This document shows positions 8,649-17,590 of a stretch of DNA of 64,000 bases, piece by piece (within the stretch, counting starts at the first letter, position 1; every line of letters begins with the position of its first letter). The position numbers were made by a program, and so were the translations under genes. The notes under the pieces were generated by a model. It had not been told where the DNA came from and did not search any database. It saw nothing but the letters and a program-made list of their open reading frames with translations. Source of the stretch: Chitinophagaceae bacterium. GTDB taxonomy: Bacteria; Bacteroidota; Bacteroidia; Chitinophagales; Chitinophagaceae. The DNA lies in assembly GCA_016699815.1 (NCBI GenBank), contig CP065012.1, positions 1,984,001-2,048,000 on the forward strand, written 5' to 3'.

Positions 8649-8669
8649 TTACAATACCTAAAGCCTTAA
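8649..8669 (+). pseudogene. Relic of the CxxC-lipoprotein 3' end
   Basis: Reads L-Q-Y-L-K-P-stop, against F-Q-Y-L-K-P-stop at the end of the lipoprotein gene at 5446-5853. It occupies the equivalent place just upstream of a barrel gene. This and the XRE fragment before it suggest a duplicated module with a large internal deletion. Confidence 0.6.
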
Positions 8670-8700
8670 TAAAGCCTTAATAAAGCCTTAATAAAGCCTA
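8661..8700. repeat. Tandem 11-bp repeat in the leader of barrel copy 2
   Basis: Three copies of AAGCCTTAATA and a partial fourth, ending one base before the ATG at 8702. It includes the stop codon of the lipoprotein relic, so it looks like local slippage expansion. Confidence 0.85.
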
Positions 8701-8701
8701 T

Positions 8702-11031
8702 ATGAAAGCTTCCCTCAAATTAATATTTGGTATTGTTTTTTATATAATATCATGCAGTAATTTATTTGCTCAAAACAAAAAATGTTTTATTGAGTTTAGG
8801 TTAGATACCTCAGTAACTACAGGTTTGAAGGATACAAAAATCAGCATTTCGCAAAATGGCTATTTACATAAAGTAAGGTTAAATGAAAAAATTGCTGTTG
8901 ATACCGGTGTAAATTGCATCATAGAATTTAATCATCCCGGCTTTATCATCCCGGGTATAAAAGCCTTAAAATATACAGCGATACCTTAATTTTTATTGGA
9001 TATAAAAACCTCGAATCGGTAGTAGTACAAAGCAGAAAAACCATTGTAAGGCAAACCCTTAAAGGGTTTGAATATTCACCACAAAACGACAGCGTTTTTA
9101 AAAACAGGAGCCTTTTGGTTTCTTTACAAAGGTTGCCATTTATAATTTTAAAAGGGGAAGACGCAATTGAATATACCCGTGGAAAAATTATGTTCAAAAT
9201 TAACGGCAGAGAAAAAAAGGGGATTGGAAATAGCTGGAACAGTGTTTTAAATGCCATTAATGCCAAAGATATTTATAAAGTAGAAATGATTACAGAAGTT
9301 CCTGCATTTGTAAAAAACCAGGGCTATGATGTAATTATAGATATTTTAACGCTTGATGCAAACTTGTATGGAAAAACCTTTACTGCGGCTACGTTTTTCA
9401 ATACGAGGAATAATATTAATCCCAGTACCAGTTTTACATTGCAGCATAAAAAGGCCGATTTTTCCATAAGTGCAAATAATAATAACGACAGGCAAACAAA
9501 CTTTTTGCAAGCTAAAGTTATGGAAAACGAAAACATTATTAGCGAAAACAGGATAAACACAAACTTCCGCTTCCACGGGTATTCTTTAAATTTAGGTTAT
9601 GGCCTGCGTGTGGATTCTGCAAATGATTTGTCGGTAAATTTATCCATGCACCGTTATAAAACCATAAGTGCATTTCAAAATGAATATGCCTATCCCACGC
9701 CAGTGAATAACCAAAATGATGATCATATTAATTCAGGAGGAGAAATCAATTTAAGTTACATACATAGGAAAAGTAAGTTTATAACCAAAAGTATTGTTGC
9801 AAAAGCAAAAATTGAAAACATAGAATATAATAACCGGCTTGCTTATATGCAGCCAGTGAAAAATGATAGCATAAGCCGGCTGTTTCAAACAAAACCAATG
9901 AACTGGATTGTAGAGTACAATTATCTTAATACCCGGCATGAAACTTATAATATTGAATACGGCTTACAGTTCTATCAAAAAGATTATAGCCAGTCTTACT
10001 ACACATACACGCTGGACAGTTTTACCAATGAAAATATTAATCTTGTATATGCGCAAAAAGATTCTATGCGATTAACCCAGTACGCTTTAAGGCCATATTT
10101 TAAATACGACAAAGATTTTACTCCAAAGAAGAACTTAATATTGAACTTAAGCTCGGAATGGTACTCCATATTGCCTAATAATTTTAAACGAAAAAATTAT
10201 TACCTGCCCGATATAGATGTTTCTTATAAAACGCTGTTTGATAACAATGCTTCTTTAACATATTCAATAAGTTTTAATTATTCAAAGCCTTCGGAAGATT
10301 ATTTTACAGGGCAGCAATACTATAATAACCCGGCGGAAGCCCATCGTGGATCGGCAGATTTGGCGCCCGGGAAAACTATTGGCGCAGGTGTAGAATATTT
10401 ATTGGTTAATAAATCAACTTTTTCAAGTGAATTAAATTGCTGGCACAGCTTTGATGATCCTACATTCTTTACTGCTTATGACAGCATTAATAAATTAATG
10501 GTTACAAGCCCAAATAACGGTGACAAAAGTTATGGCATAGGCGACAAGTTAAATTTTCAAAAATTAATTGCTAAAAAGCTTAATCTTTCTATTTACTCCA
10601 GTATTTATTATCTTAAAAGAACCAATAGAATTATTAATACCGGCTCAAGCGGAATAATTTACCGGTTACAACCAACAATAGATTATTATTTGGGCCGCAA
10701 ATATGGCAATTTAAACTTCTGGGGAATTATTGAGGGCAATAATGTTACAAGCCAGGGGAAAACTACCGGGCCGCTGAGGTATTCTTTATCTTATGCTAAA
10801 TCCATTATTCAAAGAAAATTTACCGTTGTATTCATCCTGGAAGAGTTCCTGGTAAAAAACAGGGAGAAAAAAACGTATAGTGTTTTCAATGGGTTAAGCC
10901 AATATAGCAACATAATAAGGCCATCAAGGTTAATTAGCATAAGGTTTGCATATTATTTTTCCAATATCAGGCTTGCAAAATTTGCCAAAATGAAATCTGC
11001 TTCAATAAAAGGAGAAAGAAAGGCAGACTAA
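8702..11031 (+). CDS. Outer-membrane beta-barrel protein with TonB-type plug, copy 2 (frameshifted)
   Basis: About 776 residues when repaired. The signal ends near 'NLFAQ'. An N-terminal regulatory-like domain, the plug ('SLQRLPF', 'GKIMFKINGRE', 'NAKDIYKVEMITEVPAF') and the barrel are collinear with copy 1. The frame breaks at the A run 8968-8971; one added A restores 'KIYSDTLIF', which matches 'GDTLIF' in copy 1. As written there is a 95-residue N-terminal piece ending at 8989 and a 638-residue piece from an internal ATG at 9115. It ends with an aromatic, basic C terminus. It precedes the second small-peptide copy. Function as for copy 1, inferred. Confidence 0.82.
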
Positions 11032-11188
11032 GCGGTTGCCATTATATCTACATGCAATAGAATATTTCAAATACAAATTTTTAAGAAGGTAAAAATTTTT
11101 CAACTTTATTTGCGAAAGGCCCTTTGAAACTTAACTGCGTTTTCAAATAGCCCAAACCAAATTTATTTAAACACAAAATTTTATTGAA

Positions 11189-11401
11189 ATGACATAGATT
11201 ATTTTTCTTGCGGTAATCCTGTTTACCGCATTTACCTTTATTGTACATGGGAAAGTTACACCAGGTACTGGCGGTGGAAATTGTCCTTCTGATTCAAAGA
11301 CTAATAACGGTCATTGCACTCCTTATTGGGATGGGAATGACAAAGTAACTTATTCTTGTCTTGCCGCATCAGGAGGTGCTGAAATAGATTGTAAAAAATG
11401 A
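11189..11401 (+). pseudogene. Small exported cysteine-rich peptide, copy 2, with a stop at codon 3
   Basis: Same length and position as the peptide at 8290-8502, but codons 2-3 read ACA TAG instead of AAA AAA, so translation from the ATG stops at once. Downstream the frame is fully open: a hydrophobic signal, 'HGKVTPGTGGG', then cysteines in 'NCPSDS', 'GHCTP', 'YSCLA' and 'DCKK'. The four cysteines and the K-V-T-P start of the mature part align with copy 1. No ATG, GTG or TTG occurs in frame soon after the stop. The lesion is by substitution, unlike the homopolymer errors elsewhere, so it is probably a real pseudogene. A rare ATT start cannot be excluded. Confidence 0.7.
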
Positions 11402-11424
11402 ATAGTGGAAAATCATTTTTATTG

Positions 11425-11449
11425 GGGCTGATATAATCAGCCCTTTTTT
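11425..11449 (+). terminator. Intrinsic terminator after peptide 2
   Basis: Perfect 8-bp stem GGGCTGAT (11425-11432) / ATCAGCCC (11436-11443), 3-nt loop, T run. It is like the terminator after peptide 1 and overlaps the end of the convergent acyltransferase gene. Confidence 0.85.
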
Positions 11450-12393
11450 ATTTGTAAATAACTCCAGGCAAATAAAGGCATTGCCAATAAAAGCCATAAA
11501 CTATAAATATTGTGGGTAAATAAATAGGCAAGCACCATAACCATCAATACATAAAAAGGGTAGCCCAGCATTAAAAAAGCAACCAGTATAGAATCGTAAT
11601 GTCCATTGTTTTTTCCCAGTTTTTTTGCGGTTTTAAGCGCAGGTAAATATAAGGGTAAATGAAAAATACAGCCTAAAACTGCCGGAGCAGCCAATAATAC
11701 TTTCTTCCAGCGGGGAATTTTAAAATCAAAAATTTCTTTTCTTTTCCCTACATCATTAGCAGTTATTTCATAAACCAGTGGCTGCAACTCTTTTTGCAAA
11801 ATATTGTTGAAGGAAGTTACAGAGCGGCCAAAACCATTCGTTTGTTCTACATCTTTTTTGCAAATAATAGTGCCAAAATGAAGTTGTACATTTTTATCGT
11901 AGCTATAAAACCTATTGTAGTTGATGCCTGTTGGCAAAACTTTTAATGGGATGCCCTCATCCCAACTGCTGAGTGCAAGCCTTGCCGTGCCTTTTTTTAA
12001 AGGCCGTAAATGCCATTCGTTTACACATTTGCCTTCGCTAAAAATAAGTACAATGCCGTTTTGTTTAAAAATTTCTTTGCAGGCAGAAAAAGTGGCATAA
12101 TTATGCTCCAGGTTTTCCACTCCTTCGCTGCTGCGGTACACCGGCAGCATATTTAAAGATTTGAGTATGGCGCCGGCAATTTTATTTTTAAACACATCTC
12201 CACGGGCAAGTGAGTAAACCGGCCGGTTAAATAAACTGCAATATATAATGGCATCTAAAAAAGAATTGGGATGGTTGCAGGCCAATAATAAGGGCCCTTC
12301 GGCAGCAAGCCATTTTTTGTTATTAATTTTTAAATGCCTTACATATAAGCGCAGGCAAAGCTTTGCCGGTATTTTAAAAAGCTGGTACAGCAA
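11437..12393 (-). CDS. 1-acyl-sn-glycerol-3-phosphate acyltransferase family protein
   Basis: A 318-residue PlsC-type acyltransferase. Motif I is 'NHPNSFLDA' (HxxxxD, about residues 41-46), motif III 'FSEGKCVNE', and a proline-containing block 'VLPTGINYNR' follows. Two or three membrane helices fill the C-terminal third, making it longer than classic PlsC (about 240). It would transfer an acyl chain to lysophosphatidate or a related lipid at the inner membrane; the acceptor is not certain. The gene stands alone, 45 bp upstream of the next minus-strand gene. Confidence 0.85.
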   Translation of the reverse strand: MLYQLFKIPAKLCLRLYVRHLKINNKKWLAAEGPLLLACNHPNSFLDAIIYCSLFNRPVYSLARGDVFKNKIAGAILKSLNMLPVYRSSEGVENLEHNYATFSACKEIFKQNGIVLIFSEGKCVNEWHLRPLKKGTARLALSSWDEGIPLKVLPTGINYNRFYSYDKNVQLHFGTIICKKDVEQTNGFGRSVTSFNNILQKELQPLVYEITANDVGKRKEIFDFKIPRWKKVLLAAPAVLGCIFHLPLYLPALKTAKKLGKNNGHYDSILVAFLMLGYPFYVLMVMVLAYLFTHNIYSLWLLLAMPLFAWSYLQIKKG

Positions 12394-12438
12394 CCTTTTT
12401 TTTGTGAATATACCAACAAAAAATTTGGATTAAAAAAA

Positions 12439-12960
12439 TTAATGGCTTTTTGCAGCAGGCAGCTTTGTTGCAAGCCAGCTTTCTTTTACTGGAACAATCC
12501 ATTGGCTGTTGAGCGCCTCAAGAGTAAGTACCGTATTGTTAAAGTAGAGTGTGTTTTCATTTATAAAACCTTTGGCAAAAGCATATTCCAGTTGCGCAAG
12601 CGGTATGAGCTCTATTTTGTCTTTTACAATAAAAGCAAGCAGTTGCCTGTTGAACATTTCGGTATTAAATTTTTGCGCAATAGTTTTTACAAACCTTACT
12701 GAGCTATCGGTACTACAGCCACCAACGCCTGTTTGGCTTTCATCGGCAATAATAATAATAAATCGGCCAAAGAATAAATTGGCATAACCGGTTACATCAT
12801 CCCCATGGCTTTTCCAGTTTTGTATAAATTCTTTAAGCAAATCTTCCAGTTCAAAAGCTTCGGTAATGGTAAACATACGGCTTGCCTGGTAAATCCAAAT
12901 CCTGCTTTGCGGGGAAAATTCCTGTGGAAGATGTTCTTTATATTCTAAATTCATCATCAT
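12439..12960 (-). CDS. Conserved hypothetical protein (Bacteroidota)
   Basis: A 173-residue soluble protein with no signal or membrane segment. It has a 'GVGGCSTDSSVRF' stretch, possibly a small active-site or binding loop, and several tryptophans. Homologues in Bacteroidota are often labelled 'ABC transporter ATPase', but no Walker motif is present and that label is not supported. It starts 45 bp after the acyltransferase start and lies 6 bp downstream of the Fe-S subunit gene, so it is probably cotranscribed with that gene. Confidence 0.65.
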   Translation of the reverse strand: MMMNLEYKEHLPQEFSPQSRIWIYQASRMFTITEAFELEDLLKEFIQNWKSHGDDVTGYANLFFGRFIIIIADESQTGVGGCSTDSSVRFVKTIAQKFNTEMFNRQLLAFIVKDKIELIPLAQLEYAFAKGFINENTLYFNNTVLTLEALNSQWIVPVKESWLATKLPAAKSH

Positions 12961-12966
12961 AAATTT

Positions 12967-13741
12967 TTAAGCAAGAGATGCTGCAACCAGTTCGGCAATA
13001 TCCACTACAGCTACGTTTTCGTTTTCTGCATTTTTTACACCATCGGTAAGCATGGTATTGCAATAAGGGCAGGCAGAAGCAATAATAGTTGCGCCGGTAG
13101 CTATAGCTTCGTTACTGCGGTCTATATTAATGCGTACATCTCCTTTTTCTTCTTCTTTAAACATTTGGGCGCCGCCTGCGCCACAGCAAAATCCATTGCT
13201 CTTGCAGCGTTTCATTTCTACCAGTTCGGTATCTAATGCTTCCAAAACTTTTCGTGGCGCTTCGTAAATATTGTTGGCACGGCCCAGGTAGCAACTGTCG
13301 TGGTAAGTAATTTTTTGCCTTTATAAGTTCCGCCTTCTTTTAATTTTACTTTTCCTTCATCAATTAATTGCTGTAAAAACTGGCATGGTGCATTACTTCA
13401 AATTTGCCGCCAAGCGCCGGGTATTCGTTTTTAAAAATATTAAAACAATGCGGGCAGGTAGTTACAATTTTTTTAATGTTGTAGTTGCTAAGTGTTTGTA
13501 TGTTCTGGTAAGCCATCATTTGAAATAAAAATTCGTTGCCAGCCCTGCGTGCCGGGTCGCCTGTACACATTTCTTCTTTGCCTAAAATGGCGTAGTTAAT
13601 GCCAACTTTATCTAAAATGGTTACAAATGCTTTAGTAATTTTTTGCGCCCGCTGATCAAAGCTGCCTGCACAGCCAATCCAAAACAAAACATCGGGCTGC
13701 TGGTTACTTGCCGCCATTTCTGCCATTACAGGAATATGCAT
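12967..13741 (-). CDS. (Fe-S)-binding cysteine-rich (CCG) oxidoreductase subunit, two frameshifts
   Basis: About 259 residues when repaired. It has two cysteine-rich CCG-type domains like those of LutA/GlpC and HdrB ('TTCPHCFNIFKNEYP', then 'SNGFCCGAGGAQMF' and 'CPYCNTML'). These bind a non-cubane Fe-S cluster in heterodisulfide-reductase-like enzymes. Two one-base deletions break it: a C in the run complementary to 13382-13383, and an A in the run complementary to 13311-13316. Repair joins 'VMHHAQFLQQLIDEG' to 'KITYHDSCYLGRANNIYEAP'. It is the natural partner of the membrane Fe-S protein at 16217-17533; in related genomes the two are commonly neighbours. Confidence 0.8.
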
Positions 13742-13787
13742 AACTTATTTTTTGGCAAATTAGTTAGAAATTGATAAGGTTGTTTAC

Positions 13788-14870
13788 TTGTATGCAAGTA
13801 TTTTTGCAGTATTTACCTGTTTGAAAAAGTTAATACATAAAATTTTTAATTGGGAAGCATGGCCTTTCAGGCTGCTCTATGCACCACTTACACCGTTATG
13901 GGCTTGGTATATGTTGCGGTCGGGTTCCGTTTGGTTTTTTACACCCAGCAACCCCAAAATTACTTTTGGCGGCCTGGAAGGTGAACCCAAAAAAGAAATG
14001 TATGATTTATTACCCACGCATCTATATCCAAAAACATTATATGTATTGCCCAATGAAAATTTTGATGATATATTAAAAAGAATTGAGCAGGCTGGTTTTA
14101 ATTTTCCCTTTGTGGTAAAACCACAAGTGGGCTGGCAGGGCGTGTTGTTCAGAAAGATTGATAAAGCTGATGAGCTAAAGCATTACCACAGCAATATGGT
14201 AATGGAATACATGGTGCAGGAGTTAGTGGAATATCCAATGGAAGTAAGTGTATTTTACATACGGCATCCACAAAATAATAAAGGAATTATTACCGGCTTT
14301 TTGCATAAGGTTCCACTGCAGGTAACAGGCGACGGAAAACTCAGCCTGGAAGAATTGGTTTTACTACACCCAAAGGGAAAAAAAAGAGTAGGAGAGCTGC
14401 ACAGCAAGCATAAAGAAAAATGGCATACTATTATTCCACAAGGCGAAAAATGTATGTTGAGTTATGCGGCCAACCACAACCGAGGCGCCCATTTTATAGA
14501 TTTAAAAGGGCATATTGATGATACATTAATTAAAATGTTTGACCAACTGAGCAATAATAACAATGGATTTTTTTATGGCCGGTATGATATTATGTGTAGC
14601 AGTGTGGAAGAATTAAAAGCCGGGAAGAATTTTACCATATTGGAGTATAATGGATGTGGCGCCGAGCCCAACCATTTTTACGATACCGGTTATACACTTG
14701 CAGGCGCTTACCGTGAAATCTTAAAACATTGGAAGGCTTTATATACCATTAGTAAGTACAACAGCAAAAATGGCGTTAAGCCCTGGCCTTTTTTAAAAGG
14801 TTGGCGTTTTTTGCAGTATTCAAAAAAGCTAAATAAGCAAATGAAAGAAACCGATGAAAAAATTGGTTAA
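13788..14870 (+). CDS. ATP-grasp family protein (D-Ala-D-Ala-ligase-like)
   Basis: A 360-residue protein with an ATP-grasp core: 'FPFVVKPQVGWQGV' (nucleotide-binding lysine and small loop, about residues 105-118), 'YMVQELVEYPMEVSVFYIR', and the metal-binding end 'FTILEYNGCGAEPNHFY' (about 285-301). The N terminus is hydrophobic and basic and may associate with the membrane. It should form a carboxylate-amine (or similar) bond using ATP; the substrate is unknown. It stands alone on the plus strand and is intact. Confidence 0.72.
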   Translation: MYASIFAVFTCLKKLIHKIFNWEAWPFRLLYAPLTPLWAWYMLRSGSVWFFTPSNPKITFGGLEGEPKKEMYDLLPTHLYPKTLYVLPNENFDDILKRIEQAGFNFPFVVKPQVGWQGVLFRKIDKADELKHYHSNMVMEYMVQELVEYPMEVSVFYIRHPQNNKGIITGFLHKVPLQVTGDGKLSLEELVLLHPKGKKRVGELHSKHKEKWHTIIPQGEKCMLSYAANHNRGAHFIDLKGHIDDTLIKMFDQLSNNNNGFFYGRYDIMCSSVEELKAGKNFTILEYNGCGAEPNHFYDTGYTLAGAYREILKHWKALYTISKYNSKNGVKPWPFLKGWRFLQYSKKLNKQMKETDEKIG

Positions 14871-14945
14871 AATTGATTTAATAATGAAGGGCGGCCTCAT
14901 TTGTATTTATTAGAACCGCATTTTTGTATGGTTAAAATTTTAAGT

Positions 14946-15478
14946 ATGAAATATCGTTTATTTTTTGCATTTCTTTTCGTTACAGTTGCTGCTATGGCGC
15001 AGCACAACCATGTGCCCAACAATGAAGGCAGTAAAGTTAAATTTCAAATAAAAAACTTTGGGATTACGGTAACCGGCTACTTAAGCAACTTAAAAGGAGG
15101 AATTACAATAGATGCCGGTAATGTGCCGCAGGCAATAGAGGTAACCTGCGATGTAAAAACCATTGATACCGATAATGAAAAAGAGACAACCATTTGCGTG
15201 AAGAAGAATATTTTGGCGCCGATAAATTTCCACAAATCAGGATAAAAAGTAAAAGGATACAACCCACAAATACGCCAGGCAATTATTATTTGTTTGCCTA
15301 CCTCACTATTAAAGATGTAACCCGTGAAATACAATTTCCGTTTACAGTGGCGCTTAAAGAAGGAGGAAAATTATTTACCGGCGAATTTACCATTAACCGC
15401 CTGGATTACCATGTAGGCGGAGAAAGCAGGGTAATGGGAGACAATGTAAAAGTATTGCTGAGCGTAATGGCAAAATAA
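14946..15478 (+). CDS. YceI-family periplasmic lipid-binding protein (frameshifted)
   Basis: About 177 residues when repaired. A signal peptide (MKYRLFFAF...AMAQ) precedes the YceI lipocalin-like barrel: 'SKVKFQIKNFGITVTGYLSNLKG', the conserved 'REEEYFGADKFPQI', and 'FTINRLDYHVGG'. The frame breaks at the A run 15178-15182. One added A joins 'DTDNEKRDNHL' to 'REEEYFGADKFP', the family signature. YceI proteins bind isoprenoid-like lipids in the periplasm. The LysE-type gene follows after 44 bp. Confidence 0.85.
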
Positions 15479-15510
15479 TATTGCGTAGCATAAGGCATTG
15501 TTTCTGCCTG

Positions 15511-15518
15511 TATCTTTG
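15511..15518 (+). promoter_or_regulatory. Putative -7 element before the LysE-type gene
   Basis: TATCTTTG fits TAnnTTTG but lies only 4 bp before the ATG at 15523, which would leave an almost leaderless transcript. No -33 element at good spacing. Weak. Confidence 0.22.
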
Positions 15519-15522
15519 ACCT

Positions 15523-16211
15523 ATGTCCAAAATTTTCCGCATTTTTTTATGGGGTTTGTTCATTAGCTTTTTGGGCTCTTTGCCATTGGGTACATTAAAT
15601 GTGGCAGCCATGCAAATTGGCATACAGGAAAGTATTAAAAATGCCTTATTTTTTCGGCAGGATCTTTATTGGTAGAAATGGTTTATGTAAGGCTTTCGCT
15701 TGTAGGTATTGATTGGGTGCGCAAGCAGGTAAAACTTATGAAAGCAATGGAATGGATTACCCTGGGCATAATAGTGGCTTTGGCAATTGGCAGTTTTATT
15801 GCAGCGGCAAGCGATAGTGGCGATGGAAAAAATGTAATGCTTCAAAATAATATGCACCGCTTTTTGCTTGGCGCATTAATGAGTGCAATAAACCCGGTGC
15901 AAATACCCTTTTGGTTTGGCTGGAGTACGGTTTTGTTTACCAAAAAAATACTGGAACCTTCAAGGATGCAATACAACTTTTATATTATGGGTATAGGCTT
16001 AGGAACCTTGCTGGGCAATGCAGTTTTTATATTTGGCGGCAAATGGCTGGTGGGTACTATAAAAAACAGTACACAATATATCAACTGGGTTATTGGCGGC
16101 ATTTTTACTATTACTGCCCTTATTCAACTTTGGAAAATTATAAGCCACAAGAATAGTGTAGATAGAATGGAACACATCAAAGATGAAGATGTGGAAAAAC
16201 TAAGATTGTAA
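15523..16211 (+). CDS. LysE-family transporter (frameshifted)
   Basis: About 230 residues when repaired, with six likely membrane helices. The N terminus 'LFISFLGSLPLGTLNVAAMQ' carries the LysE/RhtB G-x-L-P-L-G-T/P signature, and 'MSAINPVQIPFWFGW' is the matching inner repeat. One T is missing from the run 15649-15654; restoring it joins 'NALFFSAGSLLVEMVYVRL'. Family members export amino acids or other small solutes across the inner membrane; the substrate is unknown. The end is 5 bp from the end of the convergent Fe-S gene. Confidence 0.82.
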
Positions 16212-16216
16212 AGTTG

Positions 16217-17533
16217 CTATATTTCCTGCGTCCATTTATCCCGTTCATCGGGACTCAATTTCCATGGAGCAAAATTATTTTCAATATTGCTGAACATGCC
16301 GTTCCACTCCTGTGGCGCATTGCTTTCTTCCATTATTAAATTACGGCGCAATTCCCCAATTATTTGCAAAGGGCTGATGCTTACCGGGCACTCCTGTACA
16401 CAGGCCTGGCAGGTAGTGCAGGCTCTTAATTCTTCTGTGGTAATATAATGATGTAATAAGGCCTTGCCGTCGTTTTTAAAAACGCCATTGGCTTTAATAT
16501 TTTTTCCCACTTCTTCCAGCCTGTCACGGGTGGCCATCATAATTTTTCTGGGGCTTAATATTTTGCCGGTTTGAGTTGCAGGGCAGGCAGCGCTGCACCG
16601 GCCACATTCGGTACAACTGTATGCATCCAGCAGGCTTTTCCAGCTTAAGTCAAATACATCTTTTGCGCCAAATTTCATGGAAGCAGCTTCACTACTGGTT
16701 GTTGGTGCAAGCTCAGGTTGCATCATGTACTTTACTTCCGTTTGTATGTTTTCCATGTTTTGCATTTCGCCCATGGGTTTAAGGCTGGCATAATAAGCAT
16801 TGGGAAAAGCCAGTAAAATATGTAGGTGCTTACTGTAAGGCAAATAATTTAAAAAGGCAAAAATACCAATAATGTGCAGCCACCAGCAGCCCCGCTCAAT
16901 ACCCAATAAAGTGCTTTGCGAAAAATTTTGGAATAATGGTACCAGCTTGCCCGAAACTACAAAGCTGCCTGTATCTAAATAATGAGGAGCGCCCTGCAAT
17001 TGCAAAGAACGGTCTGTTGCATTCATGCAAAGAAAAAGGCTCATTAAAATAATTTCGGTAAATAAAATATAATTGGCATCGCTGCGTGGCCATCCATCTA
17101 AATCTTTACTGATAAAGCGACGGAGTTTGATAATATTCCTGCGGATTAAAAAAACTGCACAGCTAATAATTACCAAAAATGCCAAAATTTCAAAACTGTT
17201 TATCAGGATAGGATATATACTGCCCAAAGGTTTTAAAAATAGCCGGTGAGTGCCCAGTGAGCCATCCAGCACAATTTCCAGCACTTCAATATTAATAATT
17301 ATAAAACCGGCATATACTGCAAAATGCAGTAAGGCCACTAATGGGTTCCTGAACATTTTCTTTTGGCCAAAGGCAAGCAGCAATACATTTTTCCAACGTA
17401 AGAAAGGGTTATCCGACAGGCTTTCATCCTTGCCCAGGGCAATATTTTTTCTTATTTGCCCTATATTTTTGGCAAAAAGCCATATTGCATAACCAGCCAA
17501 CAGTATAAAAACAACCTGGGATATATAATGCAT
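16217..17533 (-). CDS. Membrane (Fe-S)-binding oxidoreductase, HdrC/HdrE-like
   Basis: A 438-residue protein. The N-terminal half has about five membrane helices with histidines, like a b-type cytochrome/NarI-type domain. The C-terminal half has two 4Fe-4S motifs, 'CTECGRCSAACPATQTGK' (about residues 310-327) and 'CTTCQACVQECPVSI' (about 369-383). It should pass electrons between the quinone pool and a soluble CCG-type partner, most likely the product of 12967-13741. The real substrate (lactate, heterodisulfide-like thiol or other) is not defined. Intact. Confidence 0.82.
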   Translation of the reverse strand: MHYISQVVFILLAGYAIWLFAKNIGQIRKNIALGKDESLSDNPFLRWKNVLLLAFGQKKMFRNPLVALLHFAVYAGFIIINIEVLEIVLDGSLGTHRLFLKPLGSIYPILINSFEILAFLVIISCAVFLIRRNIIKLRRFISKDLDGWPRSDANYILFTEIILMSLFLCMNATDRSLQLQGAPHYLDTGSFVVSGKLVPLFQNFSQSTLLGIERGCWWLHIIGIFAFLNYLPYSKHLHILLAFPNAYYASLKPMGEMQNMENIQTEVKYMMQPELAPTTSSEAASMKFGAKDVFDLSWKSLLDAYSCTECGRCSAACPATQTGKILSPRKIMMATRDRLEEVGKNIKANGVFKNDGKALLHHYITTEELRACTTCQACVQECPVSISPLQIIGELRRNLIMEESNAPQEWNGMFSNIENNFAPWKLSPDERDKWTQEI

Positions 17534-17590
17534 AGCGCTTATTTAAAAGCTAAGATAAATAATTCTGCCGCCAAATAAATACATTTGCTT

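Noticed and set aside
8702..8989. Separate 95-residue secreted protein
   Set aside because: It is the N-terminal piece of barrel copy 2; restoring one A at 8968-8971 joins it to the rest.
12439..12960. ABC transporter ATPase label
   Set aside because: No Walker A, signature or Walker B motif; only 173 residues.
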